Source of the DNA: Roseomonas elaeocarpi
GTDB taxonomy: Bacteria; Pseudomonadota; Alphaproteobacteria; Acetobacterales; Acetobacteraceae
Length of the DNA stretch: 64,000 nucleotides
Direction: 5' to 3'
NCBI RefSeq assembly: GCF_042433915.1
Contig: NZ_JBHLUN010000005.1
Coordinates: 186,001-250,000, forward strand
Part shown: positions 32,747-42,228 of the stretch, piece after piece
Position numbering within the stretch: the stretch's first letter is position 1
Layout: each line of letters starts with the position of its first letter
Position numbers and translations under genes: made by a program
Notes under the pieces: model-generated
Told to the model about the DNA's origin: nothing
The model's input: only the letters and a program-made list of their open reading frames with translations
Database searches by the model: none

Positions 32747-35700
32747 TCAGGTCGTGAAGCGGTCGGCCGAGGCGAAGTCCATCGCCGCGACCTGGATGCC
32801 GGTGAGGCTGGCGCCGTTGGGGAAGGCCACAGCCGGGCGGCCAAGCGGCAGCAGCTCGTTGGCCGGTGTGTCGGGAACGGCGAGCTGGACCACGGTCGAG
32901 ATCAGCATCTCGCGCTGAGCGAGACCGGAGGCGCCCTTGAACAGCAGCAGGTAGCGCGAGCCACTGCGGTAGCCCTCGACCGTCACCGCCTCGGTGGCGC
33001 CGAACAGCATCGCCTTCACCGTGTCGGGGCCGGAGGTGTAGCCCACCACCGTCGAGCCGAAGGTAAGCGTCAGCTTGTTGGTCGAGCGGACGTAGCGCAC
33101 CTGCAGGGTCGGCACGCCGCCCTCGCTGAAATCGAGCGAGATGTCACCCGTGCCGGTGGCCGGCAGCGCGAAGCTCTGGCTGTCGAAATCGGCCGCGACG
33201 CCGTTGCTGGCAGCGAGGGCGCTCCAGGCGCGGCACAGCGACACCCAGTCGGGGTGGAACTCCTGGCTCAGGTAGTTATCCGGCCCGACCGACAGCCGCA
33301 TCGGCGGTCCCATCGTCCCCGCCTGGCGGCTGAGATAGGTGTAGCCAACGGGGTTGCCGCGGTCGTTGATCCAGGTGTGGTAGCAGAGCCGCTCATCCCG
33401 GTCGTACCAGAGCTTGGCCGCGTAGCTCTGCCCGCGGTCGATCGACTGGTTGCTCTGCTCAGCGAAGGCACCCGTCGACCAATCGTAGTCGCCCACCAGC
33501 GAGAACGAGTTATACTTCGAGTACAGGAACACCATCTTGCCGCTGAGCGGCTCGATGCCGAAGTCACTGCACTCCAGCATGTCGCCCTTGGCGAGGTTCG
33601 CCGGCAGGTGCTTGCCCACCTGCAGCAGCACCGGGCGGCCGACGTAGCCCAGCTGCAGCCGATCGGTGAAGCGGAACATCTCGATGCTCGGCCCGTCCGA
33701 GGCGTTGCGCACACCTTGGCAGAGCTGCCGCTCCCCCTGGTGGTCGCGGATGGCCGGATCGCGACTCTCCGTGCCGGCGTGGCCGCTCAGCTGCTGCAGC
33801 GAGGCCGAGGCCGGCACCGCGGGCGGCACGCCGGCCGCCAGCATGCCGACGTTGTCGTGTACCCAGCTGTCGCCACCGTCGTAGCTGGTGGCGCTCATGC
33901 ACCAGCCCTGGCCGGTCCAGTAGATTCGGACCGCGCCATCCTCTTCCCAGTCCGGGCTGTTAGGGCCGTTGATGATGGCCGAGCCGGAGGAGCTGTCGTT
34001 GTTGTCCCGCACGCCCCAGCCGGGGCGGATGGCGATCCCGCGGTAACGCAGCCGCACGCAGTCCGGTCCCGTCATGCGCGCGATCATCACGCCGTTGTCC
34101 GGGATGTCCGTTCCGGCGCCGTTCTTCGAGATGGCGTGATGGACCTGGAAGCCGAAGGTGTAGGTCACCGTGCCGTCGCCGTTGGGCTTCACGAACGGGA
34201 TGTTCAGGTCGTTCAGCGAAAACCCGCCCAGCGGCGAGAGCAGGTGCGGCGAGCGGTTGGGGTCGTCCTGCAGCCGCACGCCGCCGCCCAGGCCCGACAC
34301 GCCTGCGCGCGGCGTCACGTCGTCGGGGTCTGGCAGCGCGGTGCCGGAAACACTGAGGCGGCGCAGGTCAGCCGCCTTCATGGCGCGCGAGTAGTAGCGC
34401 GCCTGGACGATGCTGCCCTGGAAGCCCGGCAGGGTCAGGGTGCAGGCGCCCGCCAGACCCGCCGGCAGCACCATCTCGCGCCACTCCACCGGCAGCCCCT
34501 CGGAGGCGCAGGCGAGCCAGCCATCCTCCCAGCTCAGGATCACGCGGCCGACCAGGCCCTTGGGCAGGTCGTTGAGGATACTCGTGCGGACCTGCTCCAC
34601 GCCGCCCGTGACGACGCGGGCGCAGGGTGCCCAGCTCTCCTGGGCGAGCAGGACCTCCAGCGCGCTGCCCTCGGTACCCATCGGGGTGACGCGCAGCACC
34701 GGCAGGTCGTCGGCCGGGCGCTCGGGCTGGATGATGTCGAGCACCACGGTGCCCTGCCGCCCCTGCACCAGCACCTGGTCCAGCTCGTCCGCCGGGCGGG
34801 TGCCGTCGGGCGCGAAGGTGCCCAGGTGCCGACCCTCGCGCATCTGCCACTCGCCGGCGATGAACAGGCTGGCCTTGCCCGAGGTACCGGCCGGCAATTC
34901 GGTTCTGAGACAGGCGTCGAGCGTGGTGCTGTTGGCCGAGGCGATCTTCTTGCGGCAGCGGTAGAGCTTGGTCTGGCTTACCGGCTTGACCTTGAGGTCG
35001 TTGCTGGTCCCGGTCTGGACCGTGGCCTCGTTGTAGGCGAGCGCGATGTCGCCACTCTCGCTAACGAAGATGTAGGAGACCACGCCCTCGGGCAGCGTGC
35101 CGTCGAAGAGCGCCACCGGCACGCCCACCGTCCACAGCTTGTTCTTGACCAGGGCGGCCTTCAGCACGCTGGTGGGTGCCGGGTACAGGTCGAGCCTCTG
35201 CACCGTGGCGCCGGCCGCGGTGTTGTCCCACTCGATGTCCATCACCACGCCGGTGTGGCCGTCGTACTGGATGCCCGGGCGGAAGGTGGGCGAGGAGACG
35301 ACGCTGGGCTTGGTCAGGCGGAAACCCGAGGTGCCGACGCCGGTGGTGACGAAGCCCGACATGGTCGGGTTCGGCATCAGGTTGGCGGTGTTGGCGGTCT
35401 CCAGCAGCAGGTTGCCCGCGCGGTCGTAGCGCGGGGTGTCGGAGGCCACGATGACGCGCCCCGCGTCGCTCCAGCTGTAGGCACGGGCGGCCCGCCTGAC
35501 CTGAGCGGTGTCGAGGACCGCCCGGGTGCTGGCGATCAGGTAGGAGATGAAGCTGTCCACCGGCTCGGTGCCACCGCCACCGGCCTGCAGTTCCGCCACC
35601 TGCTGCTGCAGCGTGGCGATCAGCGCCGTCATGGTGCTGACCTGGGCGGCCAGCGCCTGGAAGGCGATCAGCGACACGTCGCTGGCCACCGCCTCGTCCA

Positions 35701-36100
35701 GGAGGCGGGCGCCGTCCTCGTCCAGCAGGGTGCGTGAGAGTTCGTCCAGTAGTGCCGCCGGGGCACCGGCCGCGATCAGATCGTTGAGCTGCTGCTGCAG
35801 CGGCGTCACCGCGGCGCTGACGCCCGAGGACACGGCCGCGGCCACCTCGGAGGGAGTGGTGTTCTGCGCATCCTCCCAGGTCGTGAGGTCGGCCGCGAGA
35901 CGGTAGGAACGGCGCTCCGCCCGCACGAAGACCTGCATGCCGTCGCTGCGGCGGGCCGACGGAATGGCATCGCGGTCGGCTACTGCAGCAACAGCTCGGT
36001 AGCCGCCCTTGCCGTACTGCTCGTCGTGCGTCGGGAAGGTATCGGCGCTGTCGAAGGGCGAGAGCGGCGCCGCGACATTGGTGCCCGAGAGTGCCGTCAT
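32747..36100 (-). CDS. Large tail fibre/receptor-binding protein
   Basis: 1117 residues, the largest gene here. An N-terminal virion part and a coiled coil (about 85-170) lead to several beta-rich domains; the C-terminal half resembles carbohydrate-binding or sialidase-like beta-sheets (GGFSLNDLNIPFVKPNGDGTV, later WINDRGNPVGYTYLSRQ). Its start overlaps the neighbouring fibre gene's stop (ATGA). The likely role is host recognition; no enzyme motif is certain. Confidence 0.7.
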   Translation of the reverse strand: MTALSGTNVAAPLSPFDSADTFPTHDEQYGKGGYRAVAAVADRDAIPSARRSDGMQVFVRAERRSYRLAADLTTWEDAQNTTPSEVAAAVSSGVSAAVTPLQQQLNDLIAAGAPAALLDELSRTLLDEDGARLLDEAVASDVSLIAFQALAAQVSTMTALIATLQQQVAELQAGGGGTEPVDSFISYLIASTRAVLDTAQVRRAARAYSWSDAGRVIVASDTPRYDRAGNLLLETANTANLMPNPTMSGFVTTGVGTSGFRLTKPSVVSSPTFRPGIQYDGHTGVVMDIEWDNTAAGATVQRLDLYPAPTSVLKAALVKNKLWTVGVPVALFDGTLPEGVVSYIFVSESGDIALAYNEATVQTGTSNDLKVKPVSQTKLYRCRKKIASANSTTLDACLRTELPAGTSGKASLFIAGEWQMREGRHLGTFAPDGTRPADELDQVLVQGRQGTVVLDIIQPERPADDLPVLRVTPMGTEGSALEVLLAQESWAPCARVVTGGVEQVRTSILNDLPKGLVGRVILSWEDGWLACASEGLPVEWREMVLPAGLAGACTLTLPGFQGSIVQARYYSRAMKAADLRRLSVSGTALPDPDDVTPRAGVSGLGGGVRLQDDPNRSPHLLSPLGGFSLNDLNIPFVKPNGDGTVTYTFGFQVHHAISKNGAGTDIPDNGVMIARMTGPDCVRLRYRGIAIRPGWGVRDNNDSSSGSAIINGPNSPDWEEDGAVRIYWTGQGWCMSATSYDGGDSWVHDNVGMLAAGVPPAVPASASLQQLSGHAGTESRDPAIRDHQGERQLCQGVRNASDGPSIEMFRFTDRLQLGYVGRPVLLQVGKHLPANLAKGDMLECSDFGIEPLSGKMVFLYSKYNSFSLVGDYDWSTGAFAEQSNQSIDRGQSYAAKLWYDRDERLCYHTWINDRGNPVGYTYLSRQAGTMGPPMRLSVGPDNYLSQEFHPDWVSLCRAWSALAASNGVAADFDSQSFALPATGTGDISLDFSEGGVPTLQVRYVRSTNKLTLTFGSTVVGYTSGPDTVKAMLFGATEAVTVEGYRSGSRYLLLFKGASGLAQREMLISTVVQLAVPDTPANELLPLGRPAVAFPNGASLTGIQVAAMDFASADRFTT

Positions 36101-36966
36101 GCCCAGACCACCTTGATGGCCGACCCGTTCTGGATCGTGTTGAAGCGGAGCACGCGGTACGTGCTGGTGGCGCCCGAGGCGTTGGTGAACGCCTGGTCAG
36201 TGACGCTGAAGTCGCTGAAGCCGAGACCGCCCACGGTCACGGCCGCCGGTGTGCCGAAGCTCGCGGGGTAGGCGTAGAAGGGGTACTTCCCGCCTGTCGC
36301 GTCGTAGGTGACGGAGCGCGAGCCCAGGCCGGTGGCGAAGGCGGAGTTGCCGAGCGCCAGGATATCGGCGGAGGTGAGCGTCGCCTTGGCGGAGGTGCCC
36401 CAGTAGGCCTTGTCCTGGAAGGCGAGGCTTGCCGTGGCCGTGTCGGTGGCCTTGCCGTCGGTGATGGTGGCGGTCCAGCTCGCCGCGGCCGTGAAGGGCC
36501 CGTTCACCGTCACCGAGGTCTGCCCAGCCGGGATTGTGGCGGTGCTGGCGCCGGTGATCGCCACCGGCAAGTCGGTGCGGTTACGGGCAACCGTCAGGAC
36601 CACGGAAGCGACGGAGGCGCCCTTCTCCACGACGGACGGGGACGCGCTGAAGCCGGTGATGTCAGGGGCGACGTAGCTGAGGGCGGCGACTGCCGCCTCC
36701 AGCGCCGTTACGCGGTCCACCGTGCCGCCGATCACTGCCTGTGCAGCCTCAGCCGCCGCGGCAGCACCCTGTGCCTTGATGGCGCCGAAGGAGATGACCA
36801 CGCCGCCGCGGGCACCCTCGACACCATCAACGCCGATTAGCACCGCGTCTTCCGTGGGCTCGTCAGCGACGGGCAGGCGGTCGATGCGCTGCACGTTGTA
36901 GAGGCCGCCCTGAGGCGTGCCGAGCAGCGCCCCGTCGGTGCCGCTCAGGTAGGTGGGAACAAGCAT
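36097..36966 (-). CDS. Tail-fibre-like structural protein, Ig-like
   Basis: 289 residues. The N-terminus has QRIDRLPVADEPTEDAVLIG, a helical stretch follows, then a beta-sandwich (FSASPSVVEKGASVASVVLTV and onward) of Ig-like character and a beta-rich end. It is coupled to the large fibre gene by an ATGA overlap. Probably part of the tail-fibre complex. Confidence 0.6.
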   Translation of the reverse strand: MLVPTYLSGTDGALLGTPQGGLYNVQRIDRLPVADEPTEDAVLIGVDGVEGARGGVVISFGAIKAQGAAAAAEAAQAVIGGTVDRVTALEAAVAALSYVAPDITGFSASPSVVEKGASVASVVLTVARNRTDLPVAITGASTATIPAGQTSVTVNGPFTAAASWTATITDGKATDTATASLAFQDKAYWGTSAKATLTSADILALGNSAFATGLGSRSVTYDATGGKYPFYAYPASFGTPAAVTVGGLGFSDFSVTDQAFTNASGATSTYRVLRFNTIQNGSAIKVVWA

Positions 36967-36984
36967 GCGGCCTCCGTTCGGGGG

Positions 36985-37332
36985 TCAGCAGACGATTTCG
37001 AAGACGAGGGGATCGGCCGAGGCTTGGCGGGGACCGGTGCAGCCGCCGAAGACGCGCCAGGTGCAGGGGGTGTCGCCCGCGATGTCGAAGACCCAGGCGC
37101 CATCGCCGTCGGGGTCCATGTCCTCGACGCCAAGCGTCCGCTGCGGGCCCTGGGCATTGGTCACCAGGGCCCAGATTCCTTGCGGGGCGGGGTAGGGGGC
37201 GCCGGTCTCGCGGTCGGTGAAAACGAGCCGGGCCCGCACCCCGTCGCCCACCATGAAGCGCAGGTACATCGTCAGTTCCGCGCCCACGATGGTCAGCTCG
37301 GCGCGGATCGCCGGCGTCAGCGCACCGCTCAT
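36985..37332 (-). CDS. Phage structural protein, unknown role
   Basis: 115 residues, beta-rich (VGAELTMYLRFMVGDGVRARL, then DGDGAWVFDIAGDTPCTWRV). The start at 37332 is the second in-frame Met of a longer frame. It lies 18 bases upstream of the Ig-like fibre gene. Position implies a minor tail component. Confidence 0.55.
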   Translation of the reverse strand: MSGALTPAIRAELTIVGAELTMYLRFMVGDGVRARLVFTDRETGAPYPAPQGIWALVTNAQGPQRTLGVEDMDPDGDGAWVFDIAGDTPCTWRVFGGCTGPRQASADPLVFEIVC

Positions 37333-37403
37333 GCTTCTCTCCACGGCCGATCGCCGCGGCACGGGGCGTGCGCGGGCGGGCCGGTCAGGGGGTGGTGGAG
37401 TGG

Positions 37404-37844
37404 TTAGGCCAGGACGGCCTTAGCTCGGGCCTCGGTGATGAGCCCGGCTACAAGCAGCGTGTGCACACCCGCCAGCAGGTCTGGGTCATCGAGATCGACG
37501 GCGCCGGCCGCCGCGAGATCATCCAGGAACACCTGCAGGGTGGCATCGCCTGCCTCCAAGCCCTTCGAGGCGGCGAGGGTGATGGCGCTCTTTTCTTCTG
37601 CGGTGAACCGATTGCGGAACTCGCGCGGCGTGATGGTGCGGGTGGTGATGACCGCTGGGGCCGGCGCCGCACACCCCACCAGCGCGCCATCCTTCCAGCA
37701 GCGCGTGTCCGAGTTCGTCAGCCACTCGGCGTAAGCGTCCTCGCTGATCTCCACCGCGCCTTCGGGGATCACCGGGTTTACGTCGTCCGCGTAGAACCCA
37801 ACCACTCGGCCGTCGGCGTCGACCGTGGCGTATCGCTGCGTCAT
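37404..37844 (-). CDS. Tail-fibre assembly/chaperone-like protein
   Basis: 146 residues. The start RYATVDADGRVVGFY and PEGAVEISEDAYAEWL are typical of tail-fibre assembly proteins that follow fibre genes in Mu-like phages. The C-terminal half is an Ala-rich helix bundle. The start is at 37844, a few bases after the gp53-like fibre gene. Confidence 0.6.
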   Translation of the reverse strand: MTQRYATVDADGRVVGFYADDVNPVIPEGAVEISEDAYAEWLTNSDTRCWKDGALVGCAAPAPAVITTRTITPREFRNRFTAEEKSAITLAASKGLEAGDATLQVFLDDLAAAGAVDLDDPDLLAGVHTLLVAGLITEARAKAVLA

Positions 37845-37846
37845 GG

Positions 37847-38398
37847 TCAGTACCCCACGATAAAGCCGGAGAAGGCGATCGCCGCGCCGCTGGGTGCCCC
37901 GAGGTGCAGCAACTGGTGGTAGCTGAGGTTGGGCGCCAAGGCTTGCACGCGCCCCACGTCGGTCCCGGTGCTCTCGTTCGTGGCCGTATACGAGTACCCC
38001 AGGACTGCAGTCGGGAACGTCACTGGATAGGCCCAGGTGTTCGACGCGGCGCCGGAGCTGTCGGCCGTGGCCGTCTTGTTCCTGACCCACTGGAGGATCA
38101 GCCCGCCAGGCAGGCGAATGTAGCCGGGGTTGGTCAGGGCGCGGCCGGTAGAGGCCATGCCGGGGAACAACCCATAGAGCGCCGCAAGAAGCTGCGCCCG
38201 GTTGGTTTTCGACGGCGTAATTGCTCCGGCGACTAGAACCGCCAGGAGTTCTTCCTGAACGGAATTCAGCCAGTCGGGGTCAATCACGGTCGCCTGCACG
38301 CCGGACACAGGGTCGCCCTTGGTCCAGTACCCAGCCGTGCCGGCAGCCGCTGGAGCCGGGAGCGACGTCGCCGCCCCCGCACTGTCAATGCGATGCAT
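37847..38398 (-). CDS. Tail fibre protein with gp53-like C-terminal domain
   Basis: 183 residues. The middle segment GYIRLPGGLILQWV is the start of a gp53-like C-terminal domain seen in phage tail fibres. It lies directly after the gp48-like gene, where Mu-type phages encode their fibre. It probably forms the shaft or tip that binds the host. Confidence 0.72.
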   Translation of the reverse strand: MHRIDSAGAATSLPAPAAAGTAGYWTKGDPVSGVQATVIDPDWLNSVQEELLAVLVAGAITPSKTNRAQLLAALYGLFPGMASTGRALTNPGYIRLPGGLILQWVRNKTATADSSGAASNTWAYPVTFPTAVLGYSYTATNESTGTDVGRVQALAPNLSYHQLLHLGAPSGAAIAFSGFIVGY

Positions 38399-38404
38399 GG
38401 GTGA

Positions 38405-39004
38405 TCAGTCTCCGTAGGCGATCTGCAGGACGGTGTGCGCCGGGCGGATGCGGGACATGGTGCAGACCAGGGCAGCGTTGCCCCAAGCCGCGAGGGCGTC
38501 GCCGGCAGCGGCGCGACCGGCCCGCGCGTAAGTGACGGTCTGGGCCGGCGCGGTGATGCGCCAGGCGTGTCCCCAAGCTTCCCCGTTGAGCCGGTCGCCC
38601 ACCCGGCTGAGGCCGGCGCGGGCAACCTTGAACTCGGTGATGGTGACCGCGTAGCCGAGGGCGGCTGCCTGGGCGATGAAGTAGGCCCGGCTCTGACCGC
38701 CGGTGGCGGTGAGGCGAGCCACCACTCGCGCGACCCGCTGCTGAGTGGAGGGGGTGTCGCCGATGCAGGAATCCGGCAGCCCCAGGCTGCTCTCCCACTC
38801 GGGGAGGAGCTCGTAGGTGGTCGAGGGGAAGGCATCGACCAGCAGGTTGTTGTCGCGCGTCAGCAGCCGCGCGTAGGTCGGCATCAGCGTGCCGAGTGCC
38901 CGGGTCTGGCCGGCGGTCGGATCCCGTGGCCACACGGCGCCGCGCGGCAGGAGCTTCTGAAAGATCGTGAGGAGGTGGCTCGCCGAGAGGCGTAGAACGC
39001 CCAT
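38405..39004 (-). CDS. Baseplate protein, Mu gp48/YmfQ-like
   Basis: 199 residues of the YmfQ/DUF2313 family: HLLTIFQKLLPRGAVWPRD at the N-terminus, then PEWESSLGLPDSCIG, and the tail IRPAHTVLQIAY. The family follows gp47 in Mu and closes the baseplate wedge. It is two bases after the baseplate J gene. Confidence 0.88.
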   Translation of the reverse strand: MGVLRLSASHLLTIFQKLLPRGAVWPRDPTAGQTRALGTLMPTYARLLTRDNNLLVDAFPSTTYELLPEWESSLGLPDSCIGDTPSTQQRVARVVARLTATGGQSRAYFIAQAAALGYAVTITEFKVARAGLSRVGDRLNGEAWGHAWRITAPAQTVTYARAGRAAAGDALAAWGNAALVCTMSRIRPAHTVLQIAYGD

Positions 39005-39006
39005 GG

Positions 39007-40125
39007 TCAGGTCGTCGCCGTGAGGGTGCCCAGCACCGGCAGCGAACCGGTCGGCAGGGTCACGGGCGCCGCCGGCGCCACGACAGTGAACCGCTTCATG
39101 CCCGCCACCGAGCGGACCGCCGCATCCCAGTCGGAGGGATAGAGCGTGGCGCCCCGAGGGTCGCCGAGCCGCCGGAACATGTCCTCAAGGGCCGTGGTGA
39201 TGTCGGCCTGTGTGGTGCTGGTGAAGGGGCTGACGTCGTCGATGACGAAGTTGACCGCCTGAGCGTTCGGCGCGACCACGTAGACCAGCGCCGTGACGGG
39301 GCGCAGCGGGCTGATGTGGTTCGCCACCACCAGCTGGTCACCGGTGGCGGTCACGCCGCGCGGCTCGTCGCTCGCTACGCCGTTCGTACCCTGCGGGAAG
39401 CCGTCGTGCGCCGCCTGCGTCTCGTCCAGCATGACGTAGACCACCACCGTGCCCGCGCCGTAGCCGTTCGGCGCCGCCCAGGCGCGTGTGACGCCGGCGA
39501 CCTCTTCCGCCCACTGCACGTAGTCGGATGTGGCGCCGCCCTGGGGCGGATTCGCGTACTCGGCAAGGTAGCGCGCCTTGTAGTCGTCGAGATGCTCCTG
39601 ATCCGCGCCACCGACGATTTCCGCGACCGACGTGGCGGCCGAGTTCACGCCGGTGAGGGCGCCCGAGAGGTACAGCTTGCTTCCGGCGTCCGCGTTGCCG
39701 GCGGAGCCGGCGGCCACGGCCGTGAAGGCGACGGTGGCGGTGCCGGCGGCGCCCAGCGTGACGGCTGAGGTGGTGGCGTAGAGCGTCTCATCCGCCCGGG
39801 TCAGCACCGTGCCGGAAGGGATGACCGTGCCTGCAACCCCGGAGAAGACGGCGGTGCCGGATGCCTTCGTGGCGTCCTTGCGGGTGACGCCCTTCAGCGC
39901 GCCCCAGCCAGCAGCGAACTCGTCCGTCGCGGACCAGGGCACGGCCTGCCGGGCAACCCAGTCCTGGTAGTCGTAGTGCAGGTAGGCGAACCCAGCCTGG
40001 ACCAGCGCCATCACGCGCAGCACGGATCGGCGCAGCAGCCCGTCCACTCCGGAGAGGTCGGCGCTGTTGATGTCCTGCAGGGCCTGCTGGCGCAACTGCA
40101 GCAGGGTCGGGCGTGCGTAGGGCAT
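39007..40125 (-). CDS. Baseplate J/gp47 family protein
   Basis: 372 residues of the baseplate J family: ADLSGVDGLLRRSVLRVMA near the N-terminus, then SGTAVFSGVAGTVIPSGTVL, DDYKARYLAEYANPPQGG and VTALVYVVAPNAQAVNF. It builds the baseplate wedge of the contractile tail. It is three bases after gp46. Confidence 0.92.
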   Translation of the reverse strand: MPYARPTLLQLRQQALQDINSADLSGVDGLLRRSVLRVMALVQAGFAYLHYDYQDWVARQAVPWSATDEFAAGWGALKGVTRKDATKASGTAVFSGVAGTVIPSGTVLTRADETLYATTSAVTLGAAGTATVAFTAVAAGSAGNADAGSKLYLSGALTGVNSAATSVAEIVGGADQEHLDDYKARYLAEYANPPQGGATSDYVQWAEEVAGVTRAWAAPNGYGAGTVVVYVMLDETQAAHDGFPQGTNGVASDEPRGVTATGDQLVVANHISPLRPVTALVYVVAPNAQAVNFVIDDVSPFTSTTQADITTALEDMFRRLGDPRGATLYPSDWDAAVRSVAGMKRFTVVAPAAPVTLPTGSLPVLGTLTATT

Positions 40126-40128
40126 GAC

Positions 40129-40578
40129 TTAGATCCCGCTCCAGGCCCAGGAGAAGTTGAAGGTGCTCAGCTTGCCGTCCGGCTCGCTGATCGTGATGCC
40201 GAGGCCAATCGTGGTGCGGTTCAGCCAAGCGGCCGTGACGTCGACCTTGGCCGCGACGCCATCCTCCACCAGCCAGGCCAGCGCCTCCGAACAACTGTCG
40301 CGCACCTGCCGCAGCAGCGCCGTGCCGTCGGCCTTCTTGGCCCGCTCGTACTGCCAGAGGCGGGAGCCGATCTGGTCTGCCTCGTAGGTGTCGCCCCACC
40401 ATCCGCGCCGGTCGCTGGTGCCGTCGGTCGGTACGAAGTCCTCGGCGGCGCGGCGGTCGGTGAAGAGGCTGACCAGCACGGCCGACCGCAAACCGCTGTC
40501 CACGGCGAGGTCGCCGGCTTCGAAGGACCAGTCGCCCTGGCCGGTCGCGGTGTCCCAGGCGATCGCAATGTCCGTCAC
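40129..40578 (-). CDS. Baseplate protein, Mu gp46-like
   Basis: 149 residues, gp46 family: DIAIAWDTATGQGDWSF at the start, then GLRSAVLVSLFTDRRAAED and RRGWWGDTYEADQIGSRLW. Homologous to the gp25-like wedge lysozyme fold of other contractile tails. It overlaps the upstream gp45 gene by four bases. Confidence 0.9.
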   Translation of the reverse strand: MTDIAIAWDTATGQGDWSFEAGDLAVDSGLRSAVLVSLFTDRRAAEDFVPTDGTSDRRGWWGDTYEADQIGSRLWQYERAKKADGTALLRQVRDSCSEALAWLVEDGVAAKVDVTAAWLNRTTIGLGITISEPDGKLSTFNFSWAWSGI

Positions 40579-41072
40579 GGGCCACCTCCGCGCAGCGCGC
40601 CCGTGAGGTGCGCCGCTGTCATCTTCTGCGCCGGCGGTGAGCCGTTACCCGGGTGCGTGTGGCTGTTGAACAGCTCGAGGAACACCTCGGTGACCAGCTT
40701 CCGCAGGGTCTCTCCGCTGGCGGAAACCTGAATCGTGCCGTCGCCTGGCAGGAACACGCGCGATCCGACGATGTCGTAGAGCAGCGACTGTCCTGGCTTG
40801 AGGCCGCGTGGCCGGGACGCCTGGTGCACGGCCGCAAGCACGACGCTGGTGCTGGTGTCGCCGCCCATGGAAAGGCGCACCGTGACGGAGTTCACCGGGG
40901 CGCAGGAGGAGAAGCCGAAGTGGTGCACCACCGGCACCCGGTCGACCGTCTGCAGGTCGTTGATCTTGACCTGGGCGGTCTGCACCACGTCGCTGTCGTC
41001 GGGCGGGGTGGAGAGCCAACCCAGGCCCAGCGCCTGCCGCAGCCGGGTCATGACGCCAGCGGCACCCGCCAT
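40575..41072 (-). CDS. Baseplate assembly protein V (Mu gp45-like, tail spike)
   Basis: 165 residues. VQTAQVKINDLQTVDRVPVV and the HFGFSSCAPVNSV segment match the gp45 family, and the C-terminus has HTHPGNGSPP, the HxH metal site of the membrane-piercing tip. The start at 41072 removes an eight-residue upstream frame. Confidence 0.88.
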   Translation of the reverse strand: MAGAAGVMTRLRQALGLGWLSTPPDDSDVVQTAQVKINDLQTVDRVPVVHHFGFSSCAPVNSVTVRLSMGGDTSTSVVLAAVHQASRPRGLKPGQSLLYDIVGSRVFLPGDGTIQVSASGETLRKLVTEVFLELFNSHTHPGNGSPPAQKMTAAHLTGALRGGGP

Positions 41073-41073
41073 C

Positions 41074-42219
41074 TCAGATGCCTCCCAGCAATCCACCCGG
41101 GCCCGGCGTTGCCGAAGCCGCGCCCTGCCTGTCCAGCGCCTTGAACACCTGCCAGTCGACGCCCTGCAGGGTGCTCGGCTGGATCTGGAAGGCTTCGGGC
41201 GGCATCAGGGTCAGGTCGGCGTGCGTGCCGTCCTCGCCGCGGCGGTAGGTCACCTCGGCGATGACCCAGCGCATGTTCGGCAGCTTCAGGTGCGGCGCCA
41301 CGATCGGCGCCAAGGTGTTCGGCTCCCACAGCCGGCCGGCGCTGTCGCGCCAGCTGTCGCATGTGAGGGTGATGCTCTGCGACCGGCCATTGCGCCGGTT
41401 CATCTCCCACTCGGCCCGGTCCTGGCCGATGTCGCGGCCGTCGACGATCTGCTCCGAGACGATCACCCGCGGGCGGAACCGCGGCACCGTGCTGTCAGCG
41501 GCGTGGCCGTGGGTGTTGCCGTTGGTGCCGGTCGTGGCGTCGCGCACCTGGCGCAGGCTGTCGGTCGAGGTCCAGACCACGTCGTAGCTGGAGAAGCGAC
41601 CATCCATCGCGAAGCTGGAGGCTGCCTCCTCGATGTTCACGCCCTCGGTGAAGCCGCTCGCCATGCTCTCCTGACCCACCTGGGCCAGAATCAGGTTGCC
41701 GTCGGCGGCCTCGTAGGCCAGCAGCTTCCGGTACCGGCTCACCCGGTCGATGATCTCGAAGGGCGTCTCGCCCAGGTTCAGGTTGAACTGCGGGATGGTG
41801 GAGCCCGCCTCGTCGTGCAGCCGGGAGACGGTGATGCCGAAGGGATCGGCCAGATCCTGCGCGATCTTGAGGGCTGTGCCGGCGCTGATCTGCGCCGAGA
41901 AGCTGCCGTCCTTGCGGATGCCGGCGGAGCAGTCGACCAAGTCCTGGCACTTTCCCCGACCCTGGATCCGCACGTCGTGCCTCTCGGGAGCCATGCCCGG
42001 GCTGTACCGGTCGATGTAGCCGGTCACCACCGTGTCGGCGCCGATCCGCAGGGAGCACGACTGCCCGGGCGTGGCAGGGATCTGGCTGGCCTGACCCGGA
42101 TAGAGCTCCGTCAGCACGATGTCGAAGTCGGAGGGCATGCGCTCGATGCCGCGGGTGACCCGGATCTGCTGCCAGCCGCCAAAGGCTTGGCCAGCCACCA
42201 CGAGGGTCACGTCATCCAT
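41074..42219 (-). CDS. Baseplate hub protein, Mu gp44-like
   Basis: 381 residues of the gpD/gp44 late-control family: GIERMPSDFDIVLTELYP, then FEIIDRVSRYRKLLAYE, and a beta-rich C-terminus. It forms the hub around the tail tip and binds the gp45 spike. It is one base after gp45 in the operon. Confidence 0.85.
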   Translation of the reverse strand: MDDVTLVVAGQAFGGWQQIRVTRGIERMPSDFDIVLTELYPGQASQIPATPGQSCSLRIGADTVVTGYIDRYSPGMAPERHDVRIQGRGKCQDLVDCSAGIRKDGSFSAQISAGTALKIAQDLADPFGITVSRLHDEAGSTIPQFNLNLGETPFEIIDRVSRYRKLLAYEAADGNLILAQVGQESMASGFTEGVNIEEAASSFAMDGRFSSYDVVWTSTDSLRQVRDATTGTNGNTHGHAADSTVPRFRPRVIVSEQIVDGRDIGQDRAEWEMNRRNGRSQSITLTCDSWRDSAGRLWEPNTLAPIVAPHLKLPNMRWVIAEVTYRRGEDGTHADLTLMPPEAFQIQPSTLQGVDWQVFKALDRQGAASATPGPGGLLGGI

Positions 42220-42228
42220 GGCGTGGGC

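Noticed and set aside
32729..35737. A 1002-codon open frame on the plus strand
   Set aside because: It is antisense to the large tail-fibre gene. The translation is Arg/His/Gln/Ala-rich with no domain, typical of a shadow frame in high-GC DNA.
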